The position numbers and the translations under genes were made by a program. Shown in pieces: positions 33,501 through 48,500 of a stretch of DNA of 64,000 nt. The stretch comes from Siderastrea radians (lineage: Eukaryota; Cnidaria; Anthozoa; Scleractinia; Rhizangiidae): assembly GCA_964017195.1 (NCBI GenBank), contig OZ024898.1, positions 6,101,482-6,165,481 on the forward strand. The letters are read 5' to 3'. Position 1 is the first letter of the stretch; every line of letters begins with the position of its first letter. Under the pieces are notes generated by a model. The model was given only the letters and a program-made list of their open reading frames with translations. It made no database searches and had not been told where the DNA came from.

Positions 33501-36500
33501 CAGCAATTATGTGGGAACTAACAATTGGCTCAAGCCAAGAAATTTTAATGTCTTATTTTGTCTAGGTAATCCCTGTTGTCTAAACCCGTGTGCAAATGGA
33601 ATTTGCGTCCGTGATGGAGCTAATGGCTACAGCTGTGTCTGCTATGTCGGATTTACTGGAGAGAATTGTACAATAAGTAAGTCTTGTAATCTGACTCCTT
33701 TCTGCTCAAATCCCAGTCGAAAGGTCTAAAACTTCCTCTGCAGCAAAGAAACGAAACTTCTCTTCCATTTCCGGGGCATTTTTACAAATTTGATTTCGGG
33801 CATGAAAACGCCGCGCCAGGCCGATAAATTTTGACGGAAAAGGCCCGAAACGTACCAGCGGCAAACTAAAGAAACGTACTGTACTATACCCCAGTCTGAC
33901 TCGGTCCATGATTAATTTTCGTGCCCCTCAAAAGGTAATTAATAAGATCTTCTAACTAATTTCCAAGCCAGAGCAACATAAGTTAACTTTAACTTAATGG
34001 CTGGTCCAGGTTTTAAGAGATTTTTGCATAACAGGCAATTTATTGTCTTGGGGAAGAATCAAGGGGTGGAAAGTCGAATTGTAGTATTAGAACTCAGACG
34101 ACTCACAGACTAGAAAGGCCACACCTATACAGAGTCTATCAAATTGTTCTTATGATTGTAACCCTGCTTAAAATTGGTTCAGGCCACGTTCTTAAATCCT
34201 GTATAAACTTCGCTTATGCCATCCGCCCTTGAAAGATTGTAACTACACTTGTTTTGTTGGAGTTACTAAAAAGAACGTACCTAATTTAGAGTACGTTTTT
34301 GCTTTTCCCCGTATAATTGACTTCTCAAGGTTAGCTTGAGTGGTTCGGGAAAATTGAAATCTGTACAAAACTAACTGATTGCTATCTCTCATTAAGACTA
34401 CAAATTAAAAACAGTAGAACTTCTGTTCTACAGGAAGCAAACTGTTAAGGTATTAAATGGTCCAAATTTTCCTCATAACACTAGATATCGACGATTGCTC
34501 ACCAAACCCGTGTGAACACGGAGGAAACTGTACTGACGGGATAAATGATTTCAGTTGCAACTGTGTTCCTGGATACGAGGGCAAGAATTGTTCCATAAGT
34601 AAGTTTATGAATTGTATATGTGCCAATTGTTAAATGAAAATGGTTTAGCAAAAGAACATATACTATTTTGCAATTAACCATTAACACTTTAACTGGAAAG
34701 TACACGTATATGATTTCTTCGCTTTTTTTAAAGAATTCTAGAAAACAAGTTTGTGCCCTAGAGATTAAATAGGGCCTTGGTTTTCGGATTTCTGAATGGG
34801 CGATAACTTACTTTCCTTCGTTAATACCCTCAGATATCGACGAATGCTCTCCAAACCCGTGTGAACATGGAAGAACCTGTACTGATGAGATAAATGATTT
34901 TAGTTGTAACTGTGTTCCTGGATATGGGGGAAAGAATTGTTCCATAAGTAAGTTTTGACAATATAAATAACAGCTAAATTGCTTATTTTCTTCACGCAAT
35001 TGTATAAAGTACTGAGTAGATAACGTACTCAATTATGTAACTTTTACAAGAAAGACCAGTGGCTGTAAACGTACCCTTATCCTGCAGATGCGTTATCTAA
35101 ATTTTTTGATGAGAATAGGCTGCTCTGGTTGAGAGATATGACGTCGTCTTTTCCACATTTTTTTAGGCTAAAAAAAGTATAAAATGCCGACAAGGCATAT
35201 CTGTTTCATGTCCAACAAGAAGGATTTTCAATTTTTTGAATTTATAATTTTGAGTAAAATAATCCAAGAATTTTGGCCGCCATATTGTCCGATTTTCTGC
35301 CAATGGGTACTATCCATCCGGGGTTTTTTTTTACGCGGGACAAGCACTATTTTCTAACAGTTTTTCTCTTCGAAGGAGAACAACTGCGTCACGTGTTAAA
35401 TTTGCAACCAATCAAAAAGGAAAAACATTTGGTGGCGAGCTATAACACGGGATAGTGCCCTCTTTTCGATCCCCTTAAAATCAGGACATAAAGACGTGGT
35501 AAGAACGAGAACACTACAAGCACAGTAATGGTACTTCAGTAACAGTTGTACGAAAAAATAATCCGAATTCTAAATTACCTATATTCCTGAATCAAGAGGC
35601 AACAATTTGTTCCACTTCGGTTCCTGGATTACCTGAAAAGGAACTTAAACCATTTTCCTTTCATACCGCCAGATATCGACGATTGCTCTCCAAGCCCGTG
35701 TGAGCACGGAGGAACCTGTACTGATGAGATAAATGATTACAGTTGTGACTGCGTTCCTGGACACGAGGGCAAGAATTGTTCCACTAGTAAGTTTCTAATC
35801 TTTGTCATACTCTACGTTTAAAAAATGCATTTAATCGTACCAACAAGTATAATAATAATAATAATAAGTCACACGTTCTGTCAAGCTTTTCATGGTTTTA
35901 ATTAGTCTTCACTAATACAATCACGCCACGTTCGTGCACTTTATACTGGTAATTATAAATCACTATTTATTGTTTTCTATAACGGTAGCTACAATAAAAA
36001 ATGTTTATCAAGCCGGAAAATTCTCTTGGAAAATAGGTATTTTTTAAATGCATATATTAAGTACTTTGGATTGTGATCTTTTATAAAAGATTGGTCGATC
36101 AAGCTTTGCCAAAGGAAGGTCGAATTCATGCCATTTCTTCGTAAACCGTAGACTAGTTCATAGAATGCCATTACTAGGGTGCATTCTTTTGGGGCTATTC
36201 TGGCTATTCTTATTCCGGTTTACGAATAACAGAATATACGGAATTTCAATTTCGAAAAGAACGCCGCTTCTGAAAACGGAATACCCATGGCTGGGGTGAC
36301 CTAAGAACTACTACTATGTCCGCGGCCGAGTAGGATTTCCCGCGGCCAAAAATTTCCCAAAAGAACGCGTATTCTGGCTATTCCGATTAAACCGTGTTCT
36401 TTTCATTCTGTTCATTCTGTTTATTTATGTCATATTTGACATGAATAGCATTAAAAATTTTCAATTTCCCCCTTTTTTTCATAATTTCTAATTTTTGGTA

Positions 36501-39500
36501 AAATCCAAGATGGCGGCCATACGACGTCACAGGCCCCCAGCAGCGCTGCAACCCATAATATATGCATCCTATTGTAGAGCACATCAAAGACTTTCTACCA
36601 AATGCAAAATCTCTCCGAAATATTGAAACACACCAAAAACCCAGGGGAGGGGCTCCATCAACCCCCCCCCCCCCCCACTTTGTACCACGATGGGGGCGTA
36701 ACTTCACTTGTACATTTGAGGGTTAATAGAGTAACCAAAGGTATTTATCCTTTAAACTTTAACTGAGAAAAGAAACACCATTTTAGTAGATTGCAGCAAC
36801 AGCTTTCTAGCTACCTTCCAGTCTTTCTTCCGCAAACACTCTCATGACCCTGTATGTATATCCCGGTTTCGTTCGCTTTGTCAAGAGACATTAATATTTT
36901 GGTTGGACTTATATTAACTTAGTATTTCTTCCTAAAACCAGATATCGACGAATGCTCTCCAAACCCGTGTGAACACGGAGGAACCTGTACTGATGAGATA
37001 AATGATTTCAGTTGCAACTGTGTTCCTGGATATGAGGGCAAGAATTGTTCCATAAGTAAGTTTGTGAATTTCAAGCCATTTTTGTTTGATTTTGTCAAAA
37101 AAGCTTCTACTATATTTAGCATTGTTCTTTCACTACTGGGTAGAGTAAACGAAGGTAAAACCACTGATATTTCAGTATATCGTTGCACAAGCTTGCTTGA
37201 CTAAATTACTTGTCAACAAATAAATGTAATTGTCCCTAAACAGCTTAAATTAATCCATTCATTAGGGACCAAAACTAGAATTTCTATGTCTGTTACTAGT
37301 ATACTGATGTCAGCTGTAGTTTTATATATGAGAACCACAAATAGTAATTCAGCTTCGCAAGGGGCGTAGAGAGACCCCTAGCCTCAGGGGAAGTTTATAT
37401 CGTCAGAGTATCAGCCATTCGAGGGCAGGGAATGAGGTGCTAAGGGAATTCGATACTATTACGTTCATGAAATTTTAAGAGAACAAAAAAAAGCTAAAAA
37501 AGGCAAACAAACGACGCTACAGCAACTTTTTGAAAGACAAAAATATCTGGAAATGCATTCTAGCTCTACAGACGATAATATTTTGCCTAGATGAATTAAA
37601 ATTTTAACTTAGATTTTCTTTAAAACACCAGGTATCAACGAATGCTCTCCAAACCCGTGTGAACACGGAGGAACCTGCACTGATGAGATAAATGACTACA
37701 GTTGTCACTGTGTTCCTGGATACGAGGGCAAGAATTGTTCCATAAGTAAGTTGGGAATTACAGGCCATTTTCGTTTTCGTTTTGACAAACGACTTCTACT
37801 ATTTTAGCAATATTCTTTCCTTGGTGGCATAGAGTAGCCAAAGTTATTTTATCGTCGAGACCTCATATTAAAAATCATATTTCAGTAGATCGTTGCACAA
37901 GCTTGCTTCAACACATTATTTGTCAAAACATATTCCCTGAACAGCTTCAATTAATCCACGCATTAATAAGGACAAAAACTATAGTTTCTATGTCTATTAT
38001 TTTGTCTGTGTCAGCTATACACAAATGTAAGAACCTTAGATATTCATCTTCCGAGATGGCGTGGAGAAAACCCGATCCACAGGCGAGGTTTTTATCAGGC
38101 GTTCGAGGGAACGGAATGAGGTGCTATGCATATGGTCTCCAGAGATCAATACTAGCAAAAAAGAATTGTATTCCGTTTCTAAAGTTTTCAGAAAACAAAA
38201 AAAATATATAAAAAAGACAAAGAAACGACGCTACAGCAACTTTTCGAACCATTTCAATAGCGTCAAAGCTGAGATTTCTATACTACAGCAGCAGAACTCA
38301 CATTATGGAATGAAAGTGACACAAAAATATCTGGTAAAGTCTTACTCCGTTTCGGAAATTTTCAGAGAACAAAAACTCTGAAAATGCAAAGAGACAACGG
38401 TACAGCAACTTTTAGCCCCCCCCCCCATATAACTTTAAAACCGCTTACGCTATGGCCACCAAATTTGCACAGGATAGCGTACGCGCTAATTCTAACCACT
38501 ACAGATACTGTGATGTCACTGTGACATGATACGACGTCATTTGTTTCTCGATGTAATTCACTTAGAAGCTCAGCTCTAACTGTCTAAAGCAATAAATTTA
38601 CTGAATACTAAGGATAAGGATAAGTTAAGGATAATTTATTTAATGTCAGGAACACGGGGAGTGGTTACCCAATCTTCCGAGCCAGGGGCTCATGATACAA
38701 CTGTTTGACAGAAGCGAAAAGAAACTATGAAAAAAGCTAGCTAAAAAACCAAGAGCAAATGAAAACATATCGAGAAAGCTAGCTAAAATTACGCATATCT
38801 ATATAATTAATTAATCAAGTCAGAAGGTAATTTATTTCATTAAAATGTATGATTTATGTAAAAAATGTATACACATTGGATCAGCGTACATAAAAAAGAT
38901 AACATCAAAGGCAATTACTACATTGGCAGCCGATAAAATTCAACTTATTTAAATGTTTGCAAAACGATGACGCATTAGGCGCGTTCTTTACAACTAAGGG
39001 CAGCTGGCTCCAGATACGAGAAAAAAAAGAACTTATACGAACCATGAAAGAATCTTCTATTATAAGAATTTTGTTCAGCGTTTAGCCCTCTACTTCTAAA
39101 ATTGTATGATGTAACTCGGGGTTTGAATATATTAGCAATATAACATGAGCCATTTTCCTTAAAACATTTAAAAAATATTATTAAAGATTGTTCTATACGT
39201 CTATGTTCTAGTGTATTCACATCCGCCATCCTAAGAACTGAAGGAGTAAAAATACTTTTGTTGGGTATGAAGGGCATCTATAAGGTATTTTCTGAATGTA
39301 TGTTTTTGGAAGACATGAAATTATGCAGATTAATTTCATATTAGAGATAAAATGGCCATTTTGGAGTCCGCCATCTTGGATCCGCTATCTTCAATTTATT
39401 TAAATTCATCTGCTTCATTTAATAAACGAGAAAATGAAGCCAGTTGATTGTAAAAGGTTTACTAATTAATTAACAACGTCACACATTTAAAATTTATCGC

Positions 39501-42500
39501 GCGCGAATAGTGAATTTATCGCGAGAAATCACCTTTTTTACCAGTTAAGTCTGCCATCGTGGATTTCCACGGTTTAAAGTGCTACTATGATCAAAAAATC
39601 ACTTTTATTTTTTCTTCGGATTTCGAAACTATGTTTATTAAACACTCCCCAAGCGAAATTATAAGCCTTAATTTTGAGAAGAAGACCGTTAATTTAAACT
39701 GCAATTTTCCGGTTTAATGGTCCGCCATTATTACACCAGAAAGGATACAATGACGTCATACACGCAAGAGCTGTAAAATGTAGTGTGTGAACACGGCTTA
39801 CAAATTATGCAAAACACGAGTTTGAGAGTGTGAAAGCTCAAAACCCCCGTGCTGCATACTAAATAAGGCACTTTCACACACACTGCATTCTAAAACTCGT
39901 GTGTGAATGATGTCATTGTATCCTTTCTGGTGTAATAATGGCGGACCATTAAAACGGAAAATTGCAGTTTAAATTAACGGTCTTCTTCTCAAAATTAAGG
40001 CTTATAATTTCGCTTGCGGAGTGTTTAATAAACATAGTTTCGAAATCCGAAGAAAAAATAAAAGTGATTTTTTGATCATAGTAGCACTTTAAATTTCAAG
40101 TTTTCCCCAAATTAGCACTAAATTCCTTTTTTAGCAAGCGGTTATTCCTAAATGATAAATTGTTGCTACAATTGATGTGAAAATACAAATTCGATTAGAA
40201 AACATTTAAATAGCAGCGATTAATGCGAGAATCGTGATTTTTTAAAAACACAGCTGTCACAAAGCGGTTGCCATGGCAACACCAAGTTTGTTGGACACAA
40301 GACACTCATGCAAAACGTTTCTAGTTAAATTTTAGGAAAACTAACTAAATTTCGTGGTAATAGCGTAAACGGTTAGAACATTACACAACTTCAAAAGCCC
40401 CCCCCCCCCTCCCCGGTCTGAATAGGGTTAACTTGGTTTTTTGTTTAAAACTCCAGGTATCGACAAATGCTCTCCAAACCCGTGTGAACACGGAGGAACC
40501 TGTACAGATGAGAGAAATAATTACAGTTGTGACTGTGTTCCTGGATACGAGGGCAAAAATTGTTCCACAAGTAAGTTTATGAATCGTCTGTCCATCATTT
40601 TTTTGCCAGCTTTATAGCTATACTCATACTATAAGAACTTATATAGTTATTTAGCTTTCGAGATAGACTGCTTGCAGTCAGTTGCTTGCAGGCAAACGTT
40701 TACGAAAAGCAAAAAGTGTAGAGATTTTCGCCACCTCGCCATGGGAATTTCGTTCACGAAAAGTAAATAGTCTTGATAACTACAGCACAAGAATTTCGCA
40801 AGGGGAGTTCATTCTTCGATGGCTACGCCGAAAGAAACACCAAAAAAACTTGCCGCTGTGACTCAACAGGAAACAGAATCGTGTTGGCTTTGCAAGTGTC
40901 CTTCAAACTTTGAACACTTCTCGGCACGTATCGAGTGAGAATTTGTTTAAACTTCCTGGAAGAAGAGGTGTCGAGAAAAATAGTTTGAACAAACTCATCG
41001 AGGAAGATGAAGGACTTGCCGTAGTAAACAATCCGAACTATTCGACTAGAGTGTGCGAGAAATGAGTCCTGAAAATTCGAAACGCCCGATTCAGACCGGG
41101 GGGGGGGGGGATTCTCTCCGCACGAAACCCTCCTGGTCAAAGCTGAAATTCTATCCTACGGTAGCAGAACCACAGTACAGATTGAAAATGACACAAAACT
41201 ATCTGGTCAAGTCATTTTACATCATCAGTTTTACCTTTGCTAAATGCATTCTAGCTCTAGACAAAAATTTTTTGCCTAGTTGAATAAATATTTTAACTTA
41301 CATTTTCTTTAAAACACCAGACATCGACGATTGCTCTCCAAACCCGTGTGAACACGGAGGAGCCTGTACTGACGAGATTAATGACTTCAGTTGTGACTGT
41401 GTTCCTGGATACGAGGGCAAGAACTGCTCCATAAGTAAGTTTAGGAATCGTCTCTAATTTTTTTTACAAAATTGTTGAGATAAAGAATATTTGTTATTTT
41501 AACAAAGGTCTTTCAAGCTCTGCTGAAGACGTGGTAACAACGAGTGCACTACAAGCACAGTAATGGTACTTGAGTAACAGTTGTACGAAAAAATAATCCA
41601 AATTCTAATTTACCTATATTCCTGAATCAAGAGGCAACAATTTGTTCCACTTCGGTTCCTGGATTACCTGAAAAGGAACTTAAACCATTTTCCTTTCATG
41701 CCGTCAGATATCGACGATTGCTCTCCAAACCCGTGTGAGCACGGAGGAACCTGTACTGACGAGATAAATGATTACAGTTGTGACTGCGTTCCTGAACACG
41801 AGGGCAAGAATTGTTCCACTAGTAAGTTTCTAATCTTTGTCATACTCTACGTTTAAAAAATGCATTTAATCGTACCAACAAGTATAATAATAATAATAAG
41901 TCACACGTTCTGTCAAGCTTTTCATGGTTTTAATTAGTATTCACTAATACATGCACAATCACGCCACGTTCGTGTACTTTATACTGGTAATTATAAATCA
42001 CTATTTACTGTTTTCTATAACGGTAGTTACAATAAAAAATGTTTATCAAACCGGAAACTTCTCTTGCATGGAAAATAGGTATTTTTTAAATGCATATATT
42101 AAGTACTTGAATTGTGATCTTTTATGAAAGCTTTGCCAAAGGAAGGTCGAATTTATGCCATTTCTTAGCAAACCGTAGACTAGTTCATAGAATGCCATTA
42201 CTAGGGTGCATTCTTTTGGGGCTATTCTGGCCATTCTTATTCCGGTTTACGAATAACAGAATATACGGAATTTCAATTTCGAAAAGAACGCCGCTTCTGA
42301 AAACGGAATACCCATGGCTGGGGTGACCTAAGAACTACTACTATGTCTGCGGCCGAGTAGGATTTCCCGCGGCCAAAAATTTCCCAAAAGAACGCGTATT
42401 CTGGCTATTCCGAGTAAACCGTGTTCTTTTCATTCTGTTCATTCTGTTTATTTATGTCATATTTGACATGAATAGCATTAAGAATTTTCAATTTCCGCCG

Positions 42501-45500
42501 TTTTTTCATAATTTCTAATTTTTGGTAAAATCCAAGATGGCGGCCATACGACGTCACAGGCCCCCAGCAGCGCTGCAACCCATAATATATGCATCCTATT
42601 GTAGAGCACATCAAAGACTTTCTACCAAATGCAAAATCTCTCCGAAATATTGAAACACACCAAAAACCCAGGGGAGGGGCTCCATCAACCCCCCCCCCCC
42701 CCCCCCCACTTTGTACCACGATGGGGGCGTAACTTCACTTGTACATTTGAGGGTTAATAGAGTAACCAAAGGTATTTATCCTTTAAACTTTAACTGAGAA
42801 AAGAAACACCATTTTAGTAGATTGCAGCAACAGCTTTCTAGCTACCTTCCAGTCTTTCTTCCACAAACACTCTCATGACCCTGTATGTATATCCCGGTTT
42901 CGTTCGCTTTGTCAAGAGACATTAATATTTTGGTTGGACTTATATTAACTTAGTATTTCTTCCTAAAACCAGATATCGACGAATGCTCTCCAAACCCGTG
43001 TGAACACGGAGGAACCTGTACTGATGAGATAAATGATTTCAGTTGCAACTGTGTTCCTGGATATGAGGGCAAGAATTGTTCCATAAGTAAGTTTGTGAAT
43101 TTCAAGCCATTTTTGTTTGATTTTGTCAAAAAAGCTTCTACTATATTTAGCATTGTTCTTTCACTACTGGGTAGAGTAAACGAAGGTAAAACCACTGATA
43201 TTTCAGTATATCGTTGCACAAGCTTGCTTGACTAAATTACTTGTCAACAAATAAATGTAATTGTCCCTAAACAGCTTAAATTAATCCATTCATTAGGGAC
43301 CAAAACTAGAATTTCTATGTCTGTTACTAGTATACTGATGTCAGCTGTAGTTTTATATATGAGAACCACAAATAGTAATTCAGCTTCGCAAGGGGCGTAG
43401 AGAGACCCCTAGCCTCAGGGGAAGTTTATATCGTCAGAGTATCAGCCATTCGAGGGCAGGGAATGAGGTGCTAAGGGAATTCGATACTATTACGTTCATG
43501 AAATTTTAAGAGAACAAAAAAAAGCTAAAAAAGGCAAACAAACGACGCTACAGCAACTTTTTGAAAGACAAAAATATCTGGAAATGCATTCTAGCTCTAC
43601 AGACGATAATATTTTGCCTAGATGAATTAAAATTTTAACTTAGATTTTCTTTAAAACACCAGATATCAACGAATGCTCTCCAAACCCGTGTGAACACGGA
43701 GGAACCTGCACTGATGAGATAAATGACTACAGTTGTCACTGTGTTCCTGGATACGAGGGCAAGAATTGTTCCATAAGTAAGTTGGGAATTACAGGCCATT
43801 TTCGTTTTCGTTTTGACAAACGACTTCTACTATTTTAGCAATATTCTTTCCTTGGTGGCATAGAGTAGCCAAAGTTATTTTATCGTCGAGACCTCATATT
43901 AAAAATCATATTTCAGTAGATCGTTGCACAAGCTTGCTTCAACACATTATTTGTCAAAACATATTCCCTGAACAGCTTCAATTAATCCACGCATTAATAA
44001 GGACAAAAACTATAGTTTCTATGTCTATTATTTTGTCTGTGTCAGCTATACACAAATGTAAGAACCTTATATATTCATCTTCCGAGATGGCGTGGAGAAA
44101 ACCCGATCCACAGGCGAGGTTTTTATCAGGCGTTCGAGGGAACGGAATGAGGTGCTATGCATATGGTCTCCAGAGATCAATACTAGCAAAAAAGAATTGT
44201 ATTCCGTTTCTAAAGTTTTCAGAAAACAAAAAAATATATAAAAAAGACAAAGAAACGACGCTACAGCAACTTTTCGAACCATTTCAATAGCGTCAAAGCT
44301 GAGATTTCTATACTACAGCAGCAGAACTCACATTATGGAATGAAAGTGACACAAAAATATCTGGTAAAGTCTTACTCCGTTTCGGAAATTTTCAGAGAAC
44401 AAAAACTCTGAAAATGCAAAGAGACAACGGTACAGCAATTTTTAGCCCCCCCCCCCATATAACTTTAAAACCGCTTACGCTATGGCCACCAAATTTGCAC
44501 AGGATAGCGTACGCGCTAATTCTAACCACTACAGATACTGTGATGTCACTGTGACATGATACGACGTCATTTATTTCTCGATGTAATTCACTTAGAAGCT
44601 CAGCTCTAACTGTCTAAAGCAATAAATTTACTGAATACTAAGGATAAGGATAAGTTAAGGATAATTTATTTAATGTCAGGAACACGGGGAGTGGTTACCC
44701 AATCTTCCGAGCCAGGGGCTCATGATACAACTGTTTGACAGAAGCGAAAAGAAACTATGAAAAAAGCTAGCTAAAAAACCAAGAGCAAATGAAAACATAT
44801 CGAGAAAGCTAGCTAAAATTACGCATATCTATATAATTAATTAATCAAGTCAGAAGGTAATTTATTTCATTAAAATGTATGATTTATGTAAAAAATGTAT
44901 ACACATTGGATCAGCGTACATAAAAAAGATAACATCAAAGGCAATTACTACATTGGCAGCCGATAAAATTCAACTTATTTAAATGTTTGCAAAACGATGA
45001 CGCATTAGGCGCGTTCTTTACAACTAAGGGCAGCTGGCTCCAGATACGAGAAAAAAAAGAACTTATACGAACCATGAAAGAATCTTCTATTATAAGAATT
45101 TTGTTCAGCGTTTAGCCCTCTACTTCTAAAATTGTATGATGTAACTCGGGGTTTGAATATATTAGCAATATAACATGAGCCATTTTCCTTAAAACATTTA
45201 AAAAATATTATTAAAGATTGTTCTATACGTCTATGTTCTAGTGTATTCACATCCGCCATCCTAAGAACTGAAGGAGTAAAAATACTTTTGTTGGGTATGA
45301 AGGGCATCTATAAGGTATTTTCTGAATGTATGTTTTTGGAAGACATGAAATTATGCAGATTAATTTCATATTAGAGATAAAATGGCCATTTTGGAGTCCG
45401 CCATCTTGGATCCGCTATCTTCAATTTATTTAAATTCATCTGCTTCATTTAATAAACGAGAAAATGAAGCCAGTTGATTGTAAAAGGTTTACTAATTAAT

Positions 45501-48500
45501 TAACAACGTCACACATTTAAAATTTATCGCGCGCGAATAGTGAATTTATCGCGAGAAATCACCTTTTTTACCAGTTAAGTCTGCCATCGTGGATTTCCAC
45601 GGTTTAAATTCAAGTTTTCCCCAAATTAGCACTAAATTCCTTTTTTAGCAAGCGGTTATTCCTAAATGATAAATTGTTGCTACAATTGATGTGAAAATAC
45701 AAATTCGATTAGAAAACATTTAAATAGCAGCGATTAATGCGAGAATCGTGATTTTTTAAAAACACAGCTGTCACAAAGCGGTTGCCATGGCAACACCAAG
45801 TTTGTTGGACACAAGACACTCATGCAAAACGTTTCTAGTTAAATTTTAGGAAAACTAACTAAATTTCGTGGTAATAGCGTAAACGGTTAGAACATTACAC
45901 AACTTCAAAAGCCCCCCCCCCCCTCCCCGGTCTGAATAGGGTTAACTTGGTTTTTTGTTTAAAACTCTAGGTATCGACAAATGCTCTCCAAACCCGTGTG
46001 AACACGGAGGAACCTGTACAGATGAGAGAAATAATTACAGTTGTGACTGTGTTCCTGGATACGAGGGCAAAAATTGTTCCACAAGTAAGTTTATGAATCG
46101 TCTGTCCATCATTTTTTTGCCAGCTTTATAGCTATACTCATACTATAAGAACTTATATAGTTATTTAGCTTTCGAGATAGACTGCTTGCAGTCAGTTGCT
46201 TGCAGGCAAACGTTTACGAAAAGCAAAAAGTGTAGAGATTTTCGCCACCTCGCCATGGGAATTTCGTTCACGAAAAGTAAATAGTCTTGATAACTACAGC
46301 ACAAGAATTTCGCAAGGGGAGTTCATTCTTCGATGGCTACGCCGAAAGAAACACCAAAAAAACTTGCCGCTGTGACTCAACAGGAAACAGAATCGTGTTG
46401 GCTTTGCAAGTGTCCTTCAAACTTTGAACACTTCTCGGCACATATCGAGTGAGAATTTGTTTAAACTTCCTGGAAGAAGAGGTGTCGAGAAAAATAGTTT
46501 GAACAAACTCATCGAGGAAGATGAGGGACTTGCCGTAGTAAACAATCCGAACTATTCGGCTAGAGTGTGCGAGAAATGAGTCCTGAAAATTCGAAACGCC
46601 CGATTCAGACCGGGGGGGGGGATTCTCTCCGCACGAAACCCTCCTGGTCAAAGCTGAAATTCTATCCTACGGTAGCAGAACCACAGTACAGATTGAAAAT
46701 GACACAAAACTATCTGGTCAAGTCATTTTACATCATCAGTTTTACCTTTGCTAAATGCATTCTAGCTCTAGACAAAAATTTTTTGCCTAGTTGAATAAAT
46801 ATTTTAACTTACATTTTCTTTAAAACACCAGACATCGACGATTGCTCTCCAAACCCGTGTGAACACGGAGGAGCCTGTACTGACGAGATTAATGACTTCA
46901 GTTGTGACTGTGTTCCTGGATACGAGGGCAAGAACTGCTCCATAAGTAAGTTTAGGAATCGTCTCTAATTTTTTTTACAAAATTGTTGAGATAAAGAATA
47001 TTTGTTATTTTAACAAAGGTCTTTCAAGCTCTGCTGAAGATGTGGTAACAACGAGTACACTACAAGCACAGTAATGGTACTTGAGTAACAGTTGTACGAA
47101 AAAATAATCCAAATTCTAATTTACCTATATTCCTGAATCAAGAGGCAACAATTTGTTCCACTTCGGTTCCTGGATTACCTGAAAAGGAACTTAAACCATT
47201 TTCCTTTCATGCCGTCAGATATCGACGATTGCTCTCCAAACCCGTGTGAGCACGGAGGAACCTGTACTGACGAGATAAATGATTACAGTTGTGACTGCGT
47301 TCCTGGACACGAGGGCAAGAATTGTTCCACTAGTAAGTTTCTAATCTTTGTCATACTCTACGTTTAAAAAATGCATTTAATCGTACCAACAAGTATAATA
47401 ATAATAATAATAATAAGTCACACGTTCTGTCAAGCTTTTCATGGTTTTAATTAGTATTCACTAATACATGCACAATCACGCAACGTTCGTGCACTTTATA
47501 CTGGTAATTATAAATCACTATTTACTGTTTTCTATAACGGTAGTTACAATAAAAAATGTTTATCAAACCGGAAACTTCTCTTGCATGGAAAATAGGTATT
47601 TTTTAAATGCATATATTAAGTACTTGAATTGTGATCTTTTATGAAAGAAAGTCGATCAAGCTTTGCCAAAGGAAGGTCGAATTTATGCCATTTCTTAGCA
47701 AACCGTAGACTAGTTCATAGAATGCCATTACTAGGGTGCATTCTTTTGGGGCTATTCTGGCCATTCTTATTCCGGTTTACGAATAACAGAATATACGGAA
47801 TTTCAATTTCGAAAAGAACGCCGCTTCTGAAAACGGAATACCCATGGCTGGGGTGACCTAAGAACTACTACTATGTCCGCGGCCGAGTAGGATTTCCCGC
47901 GGCCAAAAATTTCCCAAAAGAACGCGTATTCTGGCTATTCTGAGTAAACCGTGTTCTTTTCATTCTGTTCATTCTGTTTATTTATGTCATATTTGACATG
48001 AATAGCATTAAAAATTTTCAATTTCCGCCTTTTTTTCATAATTTCTAATTTTTGGTAAAATCCAAGATGGCGGCCATACGACGTCACAGGCCCCCAGCAG
48101 CGCTGCAACCCATAATATATACATCCTATTGTAGAGCACATCAAAGACTTTCTACCAAATGCAAAATCTCTCCGAAATATGGAAACACAGCAGAAACCCA
48201 GGGGAGGGGCTCCATCAATCCCCCCTCCCCCCCCCACACACACACACTTTGTACCACGGTAGGGGTTAATAAAGTAATCAAAGGTCTTTATCCTTTAAAC
48301 TTTAACTGAGAAAAGAAACACCATTTTAGTAGATAGCTACCTTTCAGTCTTTCTTCCGAAAGCACTCTCATGACCCTGTATGTATATCCCGGTTTCGTTC
48401 GCTTTGTCAAGAGACATTAAAGAAGCTACGTCACGGGCAAAGCATCTTGAAAAAATTGGCAAGTTTTTTCAAGTTTGTCATTTGTAATTATTCTTAATCT

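Larger units (their letters stand above)
31712..33565 (+). other. Gene 2 intron 2
   Basis: Contains a foldback MITE (31767-31954), a repeat starting TTAACCCTATTCAGACCG near 32153, and a stretch of AAAGGGT-type repeats with a poly-C run (33050-33460). No exon seen. Confidence 0.5.
37746..40456 (+). other. U1 c-d intron (2.7 kb)
   Basis: Holds a repeat whose minus-strand end is poly-G then GCTAAAAG (near 38410), the non-LTR RT relic, the 511 bp palindrome and a terminus reading GGTCTGAATAGGGTTAA (near 40415). No exon seen. Confidence 0.5.
35493..41527 (+). repeat. Cassette unit U1 (five EGF exons, 6035 bp)
   Basis: Exons a 35673, b 36942, c 37632, d 40457 and e 41321. Intron passengers: (ATA)6, repeat R2, poly-C tracts, the RT relic, the 511 bp TTAA palindrome (unique to U1) and the Cys-rich relic. 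Confidence 0.88.
41528..47037 (+). repeat. Cassette unit U2 (five EGF exons, 5510 bp)
   Basis: Exons a 41708, b 42973, c 43663, d 45971 and e 46832. Near-identical to U1 but lacks the 511 bp palindrome; (ATA)5 microsatellite. Confidence 0.88.

Noticed and set aside
36387..36707. Minus-strand ORF of about 106 residues repeated in three units
   Set aside because: Lies on repeat R2 with a poly-C (poly-Gly) start; frame differs between copies only through C-run length.
38975..39277. A host gene on the minus strand, repeated in four cassettes
   Set aside because: Sequence matches the C-terminal region of non-LTR retrotransposon RT proteins and is 5'-truncated.
40823..41140. Minus-strand ORFs of about 105 residues in each cassette
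   Set aside because: Antisense shadow of the Cys-rich relic, whose plus-strand reading has the Cys pairs.
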